Position numbers and translations under genes: made by a program. This document shows positions 24,932 to 37,000 of a stretch of 64,000 bases of DNA, in pieces. Each line of letters begins with the position of its first letter. Position 1 is the stretch's first letter. A model generated the notes under the pieces. The model ran no database searches, had not been told where the DNA came from, and worked only from the letters and a program-made list of their open reading frames with translations. The stretch comes from Rhyzopertha dominica (lineage: Eukaryota; Arthropoda; Insecta; Coleoptera; Bostrichidae). The DNA lies in the NCBI GenBank assembly GCA_025024175.1, contig QCXZ01000003.1, positions 22,030,392-22,094,391 on the forward strand. The letters run 5' to 3'.

Positions 24932-26797
24932 CAATAAAAATAGGTACAGTTGGAAAAATGGTTGTTTAACACGTGCATAAAATGGCGTTCAAAAAAGTTA
25001 CATCGCGAATGTTCGAAGTTCAATTTACAGTTTGACACTCCTAACCGATCCATATGACGTTTCAAAAAATTGTTTGATAGAATAACGCGAGTTACACCTG
25101 CTAGTGCTTTATGTTCCTTCCAACTGCAGTAAGCACTGGTTGAATGTCTTTAGTTAAAGACAGTTCCAAAAATAAAAATAAAAGACATCGACTAGAATCA
25201 TTAGTCAAAGAGTTATCATTTGTAGAGTTCAGTGAAACTGAAAGAATTCAGAAGCTACAGATGGTTAGTTTGTGAATTAATAATACCAATCGCGTTTTTG
25301 CTATTTTGTTTTGATTGTTGATGTTCAACAACAACAATTTTTACAAGTTCGGCTTTTGATTGCAATGGAAGTGATTGAAGTTTAGTGTTAATGATAATGT
25401 ATTATGTTAGGTTACAGATGTGAAAAATCAATATATAAAATAATATTTTAGCATCCGGTGCAGAATACGCGCAGGTTGACAGTATTTGGTTTTAAATTGA
25501 ATGATTGGATTATTTGCGCTTGCAAGGATCCATAGCTAGAAGCAAATACGACGCTTTAATTTTTAGTGCCAAAATATTTTACTTATATATACACTGAAAG
25601 AAAGCCCTTTAATCTTTTAGCTACCTTCGGGTAGCACAAATTACACCAACTTGTATTGCTGGAGAGTTACCTACTGGTTAATAATAAGCATTAACGATAT
25701 ACACCGAACCGTTTATGATAAACGCCGTCATTTATCGCAAAAGCCATAGGAGCAGCAAGAACGATACCTTTCCATATATTGATCCGCAAATTCACCATCT
25801 ACGCTGGGTAATAGCGTATACCATGGCAAATGCTGCTGCAGTAACTGAAAAAATTGAAGTCATCAATTTGTAGGATGTGCAGGCAGAAGCTATCTTTATG
25901 CGTTCGTTTCCAACAATTCACATTGATTTATAGCAAAAACAGACACCTGGTATCTAAATTCTAAGCAGTATAAAGGCCGTCTTCCCATTTTTGTATCTCC
26001 GTCGGTGCCCATTTGCGGCAATTTAGTGGCGTTTCTGCGAATACTTTCCACCTGAGCGGAATACTTACCATACCACCGTAATTATCGCTGTAGTGTTACG
26101 CTGTTAATTGCATATAATGTCCCCGCTTCTATTCTGACTCTTTATTGTCGACATGTTTAGATGTGTATGTGCGGTACGTGGTGCCCTGGGGGGTCGTTTA
26201 CTTAAAATGTGGATGGCACGTCACCCGTCGCTCAGATTTTCCGTTGGTAGAAGAACTTCATAACGGCAGCTGGCTCTCGGTTGGTTTTCCATATAAAACA
26301 ATGTGTTAAAGGAGGTGGACGTATACGATACATAATGTTTGACTAAAACGGATTACAATGCTGACACAACAATCGAGATTTTTGTATGTGGTTTTCGTAC
26401 ACATGCTATTACATCCCACTTTACTAAAACTAGTGCTATAACAAACGTAAAATCTCGTTACAAGACATGAGACCAAAAATAAAATTACCCTAAGAGGACG
26501 ATAATCTCTCGTTATTTTTTGTCATTCTCGCATCTTTTAACTTATTTTGAATTATTCATTTAGTTTAAATTAATACTTATTAGCATACTCGTATCTCAAA
26601 AATTGTTTACACTTGAGGCATATGTTATTGTTATGCAAGGTCGCACTAAGATTTGACGGCAAACTAAAGAATTAAATAATATAATATACTGAGTGTTCTG
26701 TTTAAAATAACGAAGTTAGTTACAATACCTCCGGTATAAAAACGATTGGTAATATTTTTATTTGGCAGTAGATGCTACTAACATACGGATTTCCCTC
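24932..26797. other. AT-rich sequence, no gene recognised
   Basis: No coding region is supported. A perfect 6-bp hairpin with a UUCG tetraloop (GCTACC-TTCG-GGTAGC, 25620-25635) is the only local structure that stands out. A GC-richer stretch at 25700-26300 has stops in all frames. Confidence 0.4.
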
Positions 26798-26805
26798 ATT
26801 TTACA

Positions 26806-28272
26806 TAGTGATGCCCACGAGCTGAGACGAAAATGGAAAAGTCTCGTATCGAGTCTTGTCTCGCAACTAAAAGTGTCGTTTGGTCTCATGTCTCGCTAAA
26901 TTTTCATGATGTTTCTTATGCATATCAAATGCATATATCAATTCCAGCTTTTATTGCTACAAACAAATACAAATCTTTATTATTTAGTTGCCAAGAAAAA
27001 CGAATATAATATCTAACATTTATCGTGCATAGTACCTCCTGTAGACTTCAACTTCCCAATAGCAACAGCAAACTAATACTAGAGCGAAACGCAATATGAA
27101 AACGCATTCCATTTAAAGCCATCTACATAGTTATAACCCGATGTACCTATACCAAATTTTTATCAGCGTCCAGAATATAGACACAGGGCGGCGCGACGTC
27201 GATTTCTTTTGTATAGGATTACTATAAATGATTCATTCATCCAGGCGCTTATGGATTTTATCGATTAAATCAGTTTGCCGCCTTTCAGGAAAGTGAACAC
27301 AACTATTGTTTTGACAGATACTTGTCATCAGTCTATTGTCGAATTATTTTATAGGATTTTATTTGTAGGAGTGTGCATTTTAAATATATGCTGTAGTGTT
27401 CTCTGGGATAATTGAGTTTACGACTGGAAAGACGAGGTTTCGTATAGTTTTTAGATTATGCCACGTAGTTGTGAGGTTGTGACTGCAATAAGCCTGTTAA
27501 ATAGTACTGTAGTGACCTAAAAGATGTTTTTAGATGGACGCAATGGTGAAATTCACAGTTAGGTTAAGTAGCAGTGACGTTACCTATTTCCTATTTTACG
27601 GCGAATTTTTTGGCCTAGAAATTGTAAACAGCTAAAATGTTAGTTACAAAAGAAGTGCAAATATTAAAATAGGGAAAAAGACTGAGATTGATCGCGTAGG
27701 CTTTCAAATTTGCGGAAATAATGAAAGTTGGTGAAGCAACAAAATAGGTTTATGACGGACGTGTACCTACATTAACATGATATGTAGCTTCGTACAGGAA
27801 AATTGTTGTTATTACTTGCTTTTGAAAAGAAAATATAACCGCAAGTTGTTGGAAAATCAGTATAAAACCACCACTTTCGTGGCTGTAACTATATATCCGC
27901 AACCTTCAGTACAGTGATGACAGTTGACAGTATATTGTTCTTATTGCAGCTTGGCAGCAGTTATAAAAAGGCGGCGCAAAGAATTAAGAAATCAGCGCCG
28001 CCCGCGTTGCATGAAGAAAGTGCCGATACCAATTGCAGCTGCCGAATAGTTTATTTGCTGTAATTTATCGCCTTGCTTTTCGGAGATGCTATTAGATGGC
28101 GACCACGACTTTGTTGTGCCGACTTGAAAATATAAAAATATTTGCTTTATATTTCGCGTTACTTCGGCACTTTTGCGAGACTCTCGTGCGAGATTCTTGT
28201 AAGGGAAATTTAAAGCATCGTCTCGAAAACGAGACGAGACTCTCGCAAACGAGAATATCGTGGGCATCAATA
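26806..28272. mobile_element. hAT-type element, 1467 bp, perfect 8-bp TSD
   Basis: The ends are TAGTGATGCCCACGA (left) and, on the other strand, TATTGATGCCCACGA (right). The flanking ATTTTACA at 26798-26805 and 28273-28280 is a perfect 8-bp TSD, the hAT signature. Both subterminal zones hold many GTCTCG/CGAGAC hexamers (26835-26905 and 28175-28255), probable transposase-binding repeats. There is no transposase. Its middle (about 27215-28025) is related to the MITE at 59771-60150, which suggests a nested or captured element. The left edge of the long duplication (about 27872) falls inside it. Confidence 0.8.
27215..28025. repeat. MITE-like core inside the hAT, related to 59771-60150
   Basis: It starts with ACTATAAATGATTCAT, like the terminal repeat of the 59771 element. 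It shares the following GCGCTTATGG, TTATCGATTAAAT, GGGATAATT, CAACCTTCAGT, AGCTTGGCAGCAGTTA and CGCCGCCCGCGTTG blocks in the same order. It is about twice as long as the 59.8-kb copy because of extra internal sequence. The right terminus is eroded. A copy of the right part recurs at 44575-44695, in copy B. Confidence 0.5.
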
Positions 28273-28280
28273 ATTTTACA

Positions 28281-30904
28281 AGGGGGTACTTTACTTTATA
28301 ACATAGATTATATTAAAGACACTATTTTCACATCTATAGGATGCATTATGCTTGACTGCCCATCGTTTATAATCCTGTACATCGAAAAACAAGCCAAATG
28401 AAATTAATTCCAAGTAAATCCTCTACGATAGAAAAGGCGCAGCATCTCAATTTTCGTTGGTAAACAATTTTCTCCTTTTATAGCTTTCAGCTTATGTATT
28501 GTTAATTTTATGCCAAAAACTTCTTAAAACGTACCTAATTGCTGAGAATTTTGTTCTTTATAAAAATATCTGAAAAGTAAATAAACATGAATATTTTGAA
28601 GAGGTATCATTTTGCTAGCCTCCTATATTTTAGTTACTTATACGATATTTTCAAATGTGACATTCATATACATCATCTAGTATTGATCGGTACATATTAT
28701 GTAATCTATAAAAACACAGTGAACAACTTGTGACTATTAAGTAAACGAAAATATTTTCTCGTTGAGCAGAATTTTTTTTGTTGACAGGAAGTAGGGAGGC
28801 GCACGATACTCTTATATACGATCACTGATATCTTTCTTCTGGAGTTGTGAATGCTCTCCCTTAAACGTTTGATGACATGCATTATTCTCTTATTCAATCA
28901 AGCGTTACGTCAGTGCGGTTTTAGTTCTTCGGTTGAAGAGCGACACACGCTGAATGCCAATATAAGCAGTATCCTTATTCGATATCGATAGCAATTGCTG
29001 TATCCCGCAGAGCTATAAATAAACCAAAAAGGACTTGCTAGTGTTTTATATAGCGAGCCAAGTAGACTGTGTAATCGTTGCAAATTTTAGTTTACCTTTT
29101 TTTCGCTGACGTGCGCAGCGGTTTGCTTTTTGTTCTAGCACTAGAAATTATTTACCGAGCAATTTTAGTTGCATATTGGGTTTATATAGAATAAGCGAGC
29201 AAAGAATGAACGGATAATGGTAACAACCGCATACGCTCAAGGATGTTGGTGCACGTTTTTGCAAAAGTGGAGTAAATTGCTGAGCTGCAGCTTCTGTTGC
29301 AGGTGCTCTCATGAATAACATGTTTACTGTAATTATGGTGGAATTAAAGCCAATGGTTGGTGGGATGCGGCTATCATTTTTGTTTTATTGGCCAAAACTT
29401 ACCACGTGAAACATACTACCGGCCGGTTTTCCTGAATTTGATAAGATAATTGCAGTTAGTTGTTCAGATTTGAACGCCTAATATATAATATCAAAATATT
29501 ATTAAATTTTCTGATTTTTTCCATTAAGTACCAACCTATTAAGTACAGTTTAACAAAAATGAGTTCCAAGGCTCTAAAAATTTAAACGTTCTTATAATCA
29601 AATGCAATACTATATTATTAACACTGTTACAGGAAGCTTGAGATTTTACCTTTTGATGGAAGAGGTAGTTGCTATTTTCCACATTATTTGTTTCACCAAA
29701 TTATGTGTTAGAAAAATATTGATGTGTATACACCTACAGCGAGGGTAGTGTACTTCAAAACATCATCACGTTGGCACGACAGCTACCTAAACCGTACAAT
29801 GCCACTCGACAGCGCACTACAATGTACCGAATTTTACAGGGAACTGCAGGATTTGAATAAGCGTAAATTTGTCATTTGTATTTACTACATATTCAATTTA
29901 TGTCACTGGTTAACATATGGCGCAATCATCGTATACGTAGAAACAATAACCATGATATTTCTGATGCGCATAAAAATAATTCTAATGCTCAAAGTGTAAT
30001 TGTCACGGTGCTTAGTTGAAAGCTACGGACGCTTTGCAGTAAAAGCTTCTCACCGCTTGGTGTCAGCACTTCCTTATAGGCACAAAAGCAATGATGCATA
30101 TCTACACCTAAACGTGTGCTTTTTTAGTTCATTGGCAAAAACAATAAAAAAGTGCTGTATACTTTATAATATCCCTAAGTTTNATGTGGACATAAGTATT
30201 ATACGTGGTACACTGAAAAAAAAGTTTATTTACGTGATCTAAAATTTGTTTAGTGCTAGTAAATAACTTATTCGTATTTGGCGAATTAAACATTTATTTC
30301 ATTAAACCAAATCATTTGTTAAGTCGTGAGAAATTTAAATTATTGACGTGCCCACCACTATTCATGGTCGCAATTTCCGGATAGCGCGGCGAATAAATGT
30401 ATTAACTAGCCCACCGATGAGGTTCGCACCGTTCAAATTGTGGACGATGTTACATTGCTAAGGTGCGACTTCTTTTCTGGCGCGCACTATACTACTACTA
30501 AACTGTTTAATACCCTGACAAAACCCATTTATTTATCGGAAAGCAACTTTAGTTTAGTGCCAATTAAATAAATTTGTAAAAATAGAAAAATTCAATTTTT
30601 GGAGAAGCATTTGGTTCGTTAACTTGTAACTAATGGGCTCATTAGAAGATGAATATAGGGTGGCCCATAAGCAATGATACACAGTGAAACCTCATATTCC
30701 TTACATAAAAATAATCCGATTTGACCAAACTTATCTTAGTGCAAAAGATAATATTAACAAAGATACAGGGTGTTAAAGTTGAAATTTTGTTAACAAAATT
30801 CTTTAATAACTATAAATTAATTAAATTATTTGAATTAAATTTGTTTTTGGTTTTTTGAGCCAAGGAATTCAAGTATTTTTATAAATTGTCTAATACTTGC
30901 ATGA
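28281..30904. other. Unassigned part of copy A
   Basis: Small frames (28706-28897 minus; 29724-29999 and 30000-30242 plus) recur in copy B with indels that break or lengthen them, so they are not under evident coding constraint. At 30655-30790 there is a GGGTGGCCCATAAGCAATG to ATACAGGGTGTTAAAG type sequence, a common end of insect mariner-group elements. Ns lie at 30183 and 30969. Confidence 0.35.
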
Positions 30905-31518
30905 GGCGCTATCTACGGTATTTCCGCCTGGTTTAAAATGTCATAACTTTTCTGCCCCTCAATGCATTNACTTTTTTTGGACTATATATCAGTTCATATG
31001 TTCATTTCCTAAAAAACCTTGCAGAAGTCGCTACTTTTAACCATTTTCGAGATATTAGCTTTACAGTAATGCAGTGCACTTTAATTATTTATTAAATATC
31101 GAGCATTTGAAATAGGCTTTGACTTAATAAAAGGTTAAAAGCAAAAACAATGCGAACATAAAAATAATTTTAAACGAATACTGCACAATAAATAATAAAA
31201 ATAGTAAAAATGCTTGAAATAATTTCCATTTACTTATTATTTAAAATTCGACTTACAGGTAGTTTAATAATTAATAATGTAACATCATTGTGAGTGCATT
31301 AAAGTAAACGGAAATCATTTGAAGCATCTTTTACTAAGAAACTTATGCTTTATTTATTATTGTGTAGTAATTGTTAACAGTAGCCACTTACACAAAGTAT
31401 ACTTTTTTATGGAAAAACGATGGAGGAACTGATATACATATCGTCAAAAAAAGTTGAAACGGTGAGGGGCAAAAGGCTTATGGTACTTGAAACCCGTCGA
31501 AAGTACCGTAGATGGCGT
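30905..31518. mobile_element. Foldback or long-TIR element, ~90-bp inverted arms
   Basis: The left arm (30905-30995: TATCTACGGTA, CTGCCCCTCA, ACTTTTTTTGGA, ATCAGTTC) is the imperfect inverse of the right arm (31425-31518: GAACTGATAT, TGAGGGGCAAAAG, TACCGTAGATGGCG). About 70 percent of positions pair by eye. The 430-bp middle is AT-rich with no coding. It probably belongs to the mariner-type element whose end motif lies at 30655-30790. Confidence 0.55.
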
Positions 31519-31563
31519 GAAGTAAATAGCCAATATAACCAAATTTGACATGTGATCAGATGA

Positions 31564-33332
31564 CAAGGGCGGATCCAGGGGGGGGTCATGGGGGTCATGA
31601 CCCCCCCCTGGGCCTGGGCTGGGTGTAGTACTTTCTATGATGGCGAGTGCCTACATCTACCAACAACAAGCACTATTATCCGTTGTAATAAAATAATTAC
31701 AACGTCGCAATTTATTCCCAGAGTAACGAATGGCAACATAATTTTGGGGAAAAATTATATGACAGCATTGGATTTTTGACAGTTAAGCGTTTAGAACACG
31801 TGACTTTCGAAATGTCGATGGAAGGGTATACATAAAAACAATGCTACTTCTAACGCTCTGTCATAGAAATCCCATTACTTAATACTAATGTCAATCACTA
31901 GAGCTTAGACTTTTGATTCGAATCAAATCATTCCTTCAATCGCGTAGATTCGAATCATTCAAATCGTTCATGAATCATTACCAAAAACGAGTTACCGAGT
32001 TGTAAGACCTTGTTAAAGAGAGTAGCAAAGTGCGTAGCGTAACCAGTAACTGTAGCAGTGTTAACTTTTTGATTTTGTTTATTTACTATTGCTTTAACGA
32101 TAAAAAAATCATACCTAACAAATCAGTATGTATAGTAGAATTATAATGGTTTGATATTTGCTGATAAATATTATACCCTTGTTTCATTGATGGGTATTTA
32201 CGCGTAATATCTAATTTTCTAGATAAAGCACTTTGGCGTAGATTTTTGAGTAGAAAATATAGATTAGTATATTATGGCTAAAGTCTTTTAGGTACATGCT
32301 AAAAGTAAAATGGTAATTAAATTGTTTCTAATTTCTCAGTTTAGTTGACTTTTCCATTAGTCGAATACATTGAAATTTTTAAAATTTCATAAAAATTTTT
32401 TTGATATCTGAATCACATAGTTGTTTAACATATATTAGTAAGTAATCGGGGTAACCAAACGTTTTTCTACTTCCTTGGGACACAAAAGATTACATTAGTT
32501 GAGAGTACAGTTGCAAACCGCACTATTCTCGTAGAAAACAGGTAAACAAGTCTTACATTCCGCATTTTTCAAACGGCACAACTAGGTTGATCTTAATTGA
32601 TTTAGGGTTTTTTGTGCATCATGCATCAACCCTAATTCAAGTTTAAACGATTGATTCATTAGCTGTGAGTCGAATCAAACCAATCAGGGCATGAATCGTT
32701 AAAATCGAACGACTCGCTCAAGAATAACGACCCAACAACCCAACAGTACGTTTTAAGTTTCTACGGTTTCCTATGTGCGCATTGCCTGCCCGTCGGAAGC
32801 CATATTGGATGGTGTAATCCTAAAAAGTCTAAAGGAGGTTATATTTTAATCTATCGTGTGTCACGTAGTGCTTTGATATCGTATTCTTTGTATAAAAGAT
32901 GGCTTGTTTTTGTAAATTGCTAATAAAAACGAAAGCACAGCTAATAATTAATTAATGTCAACCCTTAGTGCCTTACCTGTGACGATTCTTTTTACCATTG
33001 ATTGTTTTCACCATTACTAAAATCCGAATTCATTTCTTTAATGAGATAAAAACAACACGTGATTGTCAGTTTTATTTGTGCACTCAATGAATTTCTGATT
33101 TTTTGAACTGGACTCCCCGTTTAGAGAAACATACCGACTGAAGTGGATTAAAGTCACAATTCGCTTTTCGAGAATAAAAAAAAACGAAAAATTAATTTTG
33201 CTATTTGATTAAAATTATTTTGACTTATAACAATAAAATACTATTTCTTTTTCAATTAGATTAGTTGAATAAAATTGTAGTCTCTCCTGACTAGGTGACC
33301 CCCCCCTGATTTGAAAGCTGGATCCGCCCTTG
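31564..33332. mobile_element. hAT-type element, 1769 bp, perfect TSD, copy A only
   Basis: The terminal inverted repeat CAAGGGCGGATCCAG (31564-31578) mirrors CTGGATCCGCCCTTG (33318-33332). Both ends have runs of C/G next to the repeat. TCAGATGA at 31556-31563 and 33333-33340 is a perfect 8-bp TSD. GGGCGGATCCAG ends are common in animal hAT families. No intact transposase frame is seen. Internally, 31910-31990 and 32630-32720 contain repeated ATTCGAATCA/GATTCATT-type motifs, probably a further nested element. Confidence 0.85.
31910..32720. repeat. GATTCGAATCA-rich segment inside the hAT
   Basis: Two clusters of ATTCGAATCA, AATCATT and AATCGTT motifs (31910-31995 and 32630-32720), in roughly mirrored order, bracket about 650 bp of AT-rich DNA. 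They look like the subterminal parts of a nested MITE, but the exact ends and TSD could not be fixed. Confidence 0.3.
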
Positions 33333-33430
33333 TCAGATGAAAAAAATAAGTGCTCCAGTTCATATAACTAAATAATATTCATTAAAAAATAAAGCTTCAC
33401 TACATTATTTTGAATAATGTTTTTCTCAGT

Positions 33431-33612
33431 GTAGAGGAAGTATATAGTTAAATGTGAGTTAAAAATCAATATGACAAAGATTAATCATCATTAATTTATA
33501 TTTCACCGGACTCTTTTCGTTGGGCTTTTTCTTGACTTACCGACTTGACTTCTCGTAACACGTAGTTTGTGAAGCTACCGCTAGATGACGCATAACGATT
33601 TTCACAAAATTA
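33431..33612 (-). repeat. R1 dispersed repeat, copy c
   Basis: It is opposite in orientation to copies a and b: GTAGAGGAAGTATATAGTTA, then ATGACAAAGATTAATCAT, then CGTAGTTTGTGAAGCTACCG, CTAGATGACGCATAACG and TTTTCACAAAAT. It lies just right of the 31564-33332 hAT. Confidence 0.55.
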
Positions 33613-33910
33613 CCCCAAGAGGTAACCAGAGTGTGGCGTTTAACGTGTTTAGATGAGATTGGTATAATAACGGAAAGTGTATTTGACTTATAGGCCAGCG
33701 ACATTAAATTAAAATGTTTGTGTTCTGGTTTTTATATGCATATGAAATAATGAAATTAATAACCCCGAGAAATATAGCAGCACACAGTTATCAATTGTTA
33801 TATGTGTACATATGTGCTAGTTGTATACGCAACATAAGAAACGTTTGTTTACCCACAACAGCATTCGGGAATCGACCTGGTCTGAAAAAACGAAGAGGTA
33901 AATAATAAAG

Positions 33911-34050
33911 CCAGCCGGGCCCGACAAACGATATTTAAATGTAGAGAAGCGGTCCAGTACGCGAGACCGTAGAGATGGGGGTGACGGGGTATTTCCCTCC
34001 GGATCGGATCTGTGAATTTCGAAGGGGTCCGGTTTCAAGGGCCCTGGATA
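33911..34050. repeat. GC-rich 140-bp block in copy A
   Basis: This is a sharply GC-richer island within AT-rich DNA, bounded by CCGGGCCCGAC (33915-33925) and AGGGCCCTGG (34038-34047), which are partly inverse. The minus strand reads SPPSLRSRVLDRFSTFKYRL and is open over the block in both copies A and B. It is probably a terminus of a DNA transposon; the family is uncertain. Confidence 0.35.
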
Positions 34051-37000
34051 TTTAATTTGAAAATTCAGGCAATGAAAACCAAAGAAACAAAGCTTTTTTG
34101 GACTTGAATTAATTTTTTAATCACTTTAATCGACCATGTTTTTTTTTTAATTTTACCGAATATACCTACAAGGGACTTTCCTGTATTATTTTCCAATATC
34201 AATTTTCTAGTTAGGCTAGTTAGTACAAGCGTTTCTTAATTTTCCGAGGTTTTTCACTTTCCGTCGTAGATGTTTTCACGCGGTATACATTTTCAAATTA
34301 TCCCACTGCACCCATAATGATTTAAGAGCGCTCTTAGATTTTGTTCAAGATTCCCTGTTGTTGAGGTGCTGATAATTACCCTGCTTATTTTATATAATTT
34401 ATTTCGTTATATTAGCCACACATGATTCAATAGAACGGTTAATCTGTTTTTGGACTGCACATTTTACGTAACTTGTTTCTGGCTTCGACGCACCACGGAG
34501 GCCGTTTATTTCCACAGTTATAACGTGGATTTTCCCCTAAGGAAAATGCGTAGTATCTCTTCCGGTTTCTTCGTTGGGTTATTTATATCGTCCTTTTTCC
34601 AATTATGTCAACATTTGCTGCTTCGTAATAACGTATGAACAAATGTTTCGGCCCATAGTTATGCCTGGCTATTGTCAACAATTGTTTTAGATAACTATTT
34701 TTCAAACAACCTATGAGTTCATTATGTACCATAACTTCAATAAATTCACTAACGCCGAATAGTTCTGCTCCTTTTCTGAAATGTTCAGCAATAGATGAAA
34801 ATCCTGAACCCGTAGTGCTAGAACTAATATCATAGCCTTTTGTAGTACATTTTTTCAGCTTTTGGTTTCTGAGGGCGCTGCGAACTGTCTTTTATAACGG
34901 GCGTACAAAAAAAATCGGTCAAGTAAGCTGATGATTTTTATCATCGTGTCTTAGTGCTTCAGCTTCAGCAAACTGAACTGTCAACTTACTTACTAAAACA
35001 GACTAAATGTCAAAGGTGCATCAAATTATACGAACTAATTTAAGCGACAGACGTTACGTTCATGTTAGAAAGAGAAAACCATGGCTTGTTTGACCCACTT
35101 TTTTATGAACGCCAGTTACATTACCTACGAAGTTGCGCTACCAAACGCCTTTAAAAATATTTTCCCCACTCTCTTTATTCTTTCACAACACCTTATTTAT
35201 CTTTTATTTTCAGTACAGAGGTTTGTCGTAAAGCATGCTCCCGTCGCCGTCTTTTTTTGTTCTTTTTCCTTCTTGTCGTTTTCTTTCTTATTCTTCTTAT
35301 ATCTATATTCGTGATGCTTATTCTTTTCTAACACTTCCCTTTTCCTTCATAATATCTTACAGACTACAAAGCATTGAAATAATAATAATAATAATTTCAT
35401 TATATAGTAATACCTAATTTTTGTACATAATTCTGTTTTTAATTACAATTTATTTCAAGCACGTGGTATTTATACGCTATATCACAGTTGTATTGGTGTA
35501 TTGAACTACAACCGTCGTCATTTTATTCGACTATTTATTAATTTTCTGATTCATTCAATCGATGTGGAATTTCAAATCAAGATCAAGAACTTGTCCGTCA
35601 GTTCGCCGGTTCAGCGTTTTATGTTGCAACCTATTTTACACTGCTTCTACCTCGATCGCCAGGCAAGCGTGACTTAGGGAGCATGACATGAATCTTCAAT
35701 TAATGTTTAATGGGCATTTTGAGAATTTCGTATCGTTATTCCGATGGCAGTAACGAACAACAGAAGCGTACTTCAATATTAATAAAGTCAATTAGTACTG
35801 ACAGAACATGATATTTCTGTAGAATTGCACTGAAAAACAATCCAAGGTATTTTAAGTACTCACCGCCGCAACTGGTCTTATCAGTTCTTATTGCAGTATG
35901 CTCAGGTGTCCAGCCTTTTGGTCGTTACAACAAAACAACTAATTTCGGGTACACTCATTTCCTATTAGGGATAATATGTAACGAATCATGTTGGCTTGAA
36001 GTGGAATATACTAACCTGTTACGCGATTATAAGGACATTTTTAGAATTTAATATGGGCGTCAAAATAATAAAATATTGCTCATTTACTATAGACATTGTG
36101 AAAGATAGGCAGTATTTTCTGAAGCTTTGAAAAAGAAATTGAATTATTTTCTTAATAATAATAAGCAGTTCTTTTAACGTTGGCATAAATTAACGCACTG
36201 TATAAAAACACCTAACACAATTTACTTGAAAAGAAATAACTTGATTCAAAAAATATTGCCTTTTGAGAATTATCACCTATTCATAGTAGTAAAAATGTAA
36301 TGTTATTTTTTGTAAATAAAAAAAAACTACAAATAAGTTCTGAGTTAGTATGTACATACTTCAATTTTATAGTGCATACTCATATTTAGATTTAGGGTGT
36401 AGCATATTCCTTTCAGGTAAAGTAGGTCCTTCAGATACCAAATCAAATGCCGCGTAGTACTTTTTTGAGAAGTTTAGCACATACGAACCTCTTACAACAT
36501 CAAACCACTATATAGGCTATGAGCGCATACCGCTTTGCAGCGCCTCGCAGTGGGTAATTCGCACACTTTTCATGGGTAGTCCTAACCTACATTTGGAAGG
36601 CGGTTTAATCACAGAAAATTGATACTGATATATTTTGGTTTCCAAAGCATAAAATTTGTTCATTGCACTCACGGTGACGGGACGTACAAAAATATTAAAC
36701 AGCAATATTGGTAACTATACAGAATACCCTACGTTCGTCAAATAAAGTGAAATTTTTCACACTCCTAGAACACAGTCTTCCGGAACATGAATATCCGTTT
36801 CTTGCGGTCGCATCTTATTTTGTAAATGTAAGTGTTTAAGTATCTAGTGTTTTAATTTCCAATTAATTTACGACACTGTGTTTCTTCCTTTAGATACTGC
36901 ATAGTGTCGCATGCTTCTTTAATGGTTCCTTTACAGTTGGTACGAGTGTTTTCAAACTATGCAAAAAACACGGCCTAAACGCTCCAAAAATCGCCCGATA

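Larger units (their letters stand above)
30848..33772. other. Segment present in copy A, absent from copy B
   Basis: The copies match up to about 30848 (A) and 47505 (B) and again from TATAGCAGCACACAG at about 33771 (A) and 47509 (B). Copy B therefore lacks about 2.9 kb. Within it lie the foldback arms (30905-31518), a hAT element (31564-33332) and R1 copy c (33431-33612). No single TSD spans the whole segment, so a deletion in B is more likely than one insertion in A. Confidence 0.65.

Noticed and set aside
27992..28270. 92-codon minus frame (longer version at 44672-45103)
   Set aside because: It lies within the non-coding hAT end and MITE core; no domain, and it runs into hAT terminal sequence.
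30848..33772. Reading the whole A-specific segment as one transposon
   Set aside because: No terminal repeats or TSD at its outer borders; only the inner 31564-33332 element has them.
35220..35420. Hydrophobic plus-strand frames
   Set aside because: Produced by a pyrimidine-rich low-complexity tract.
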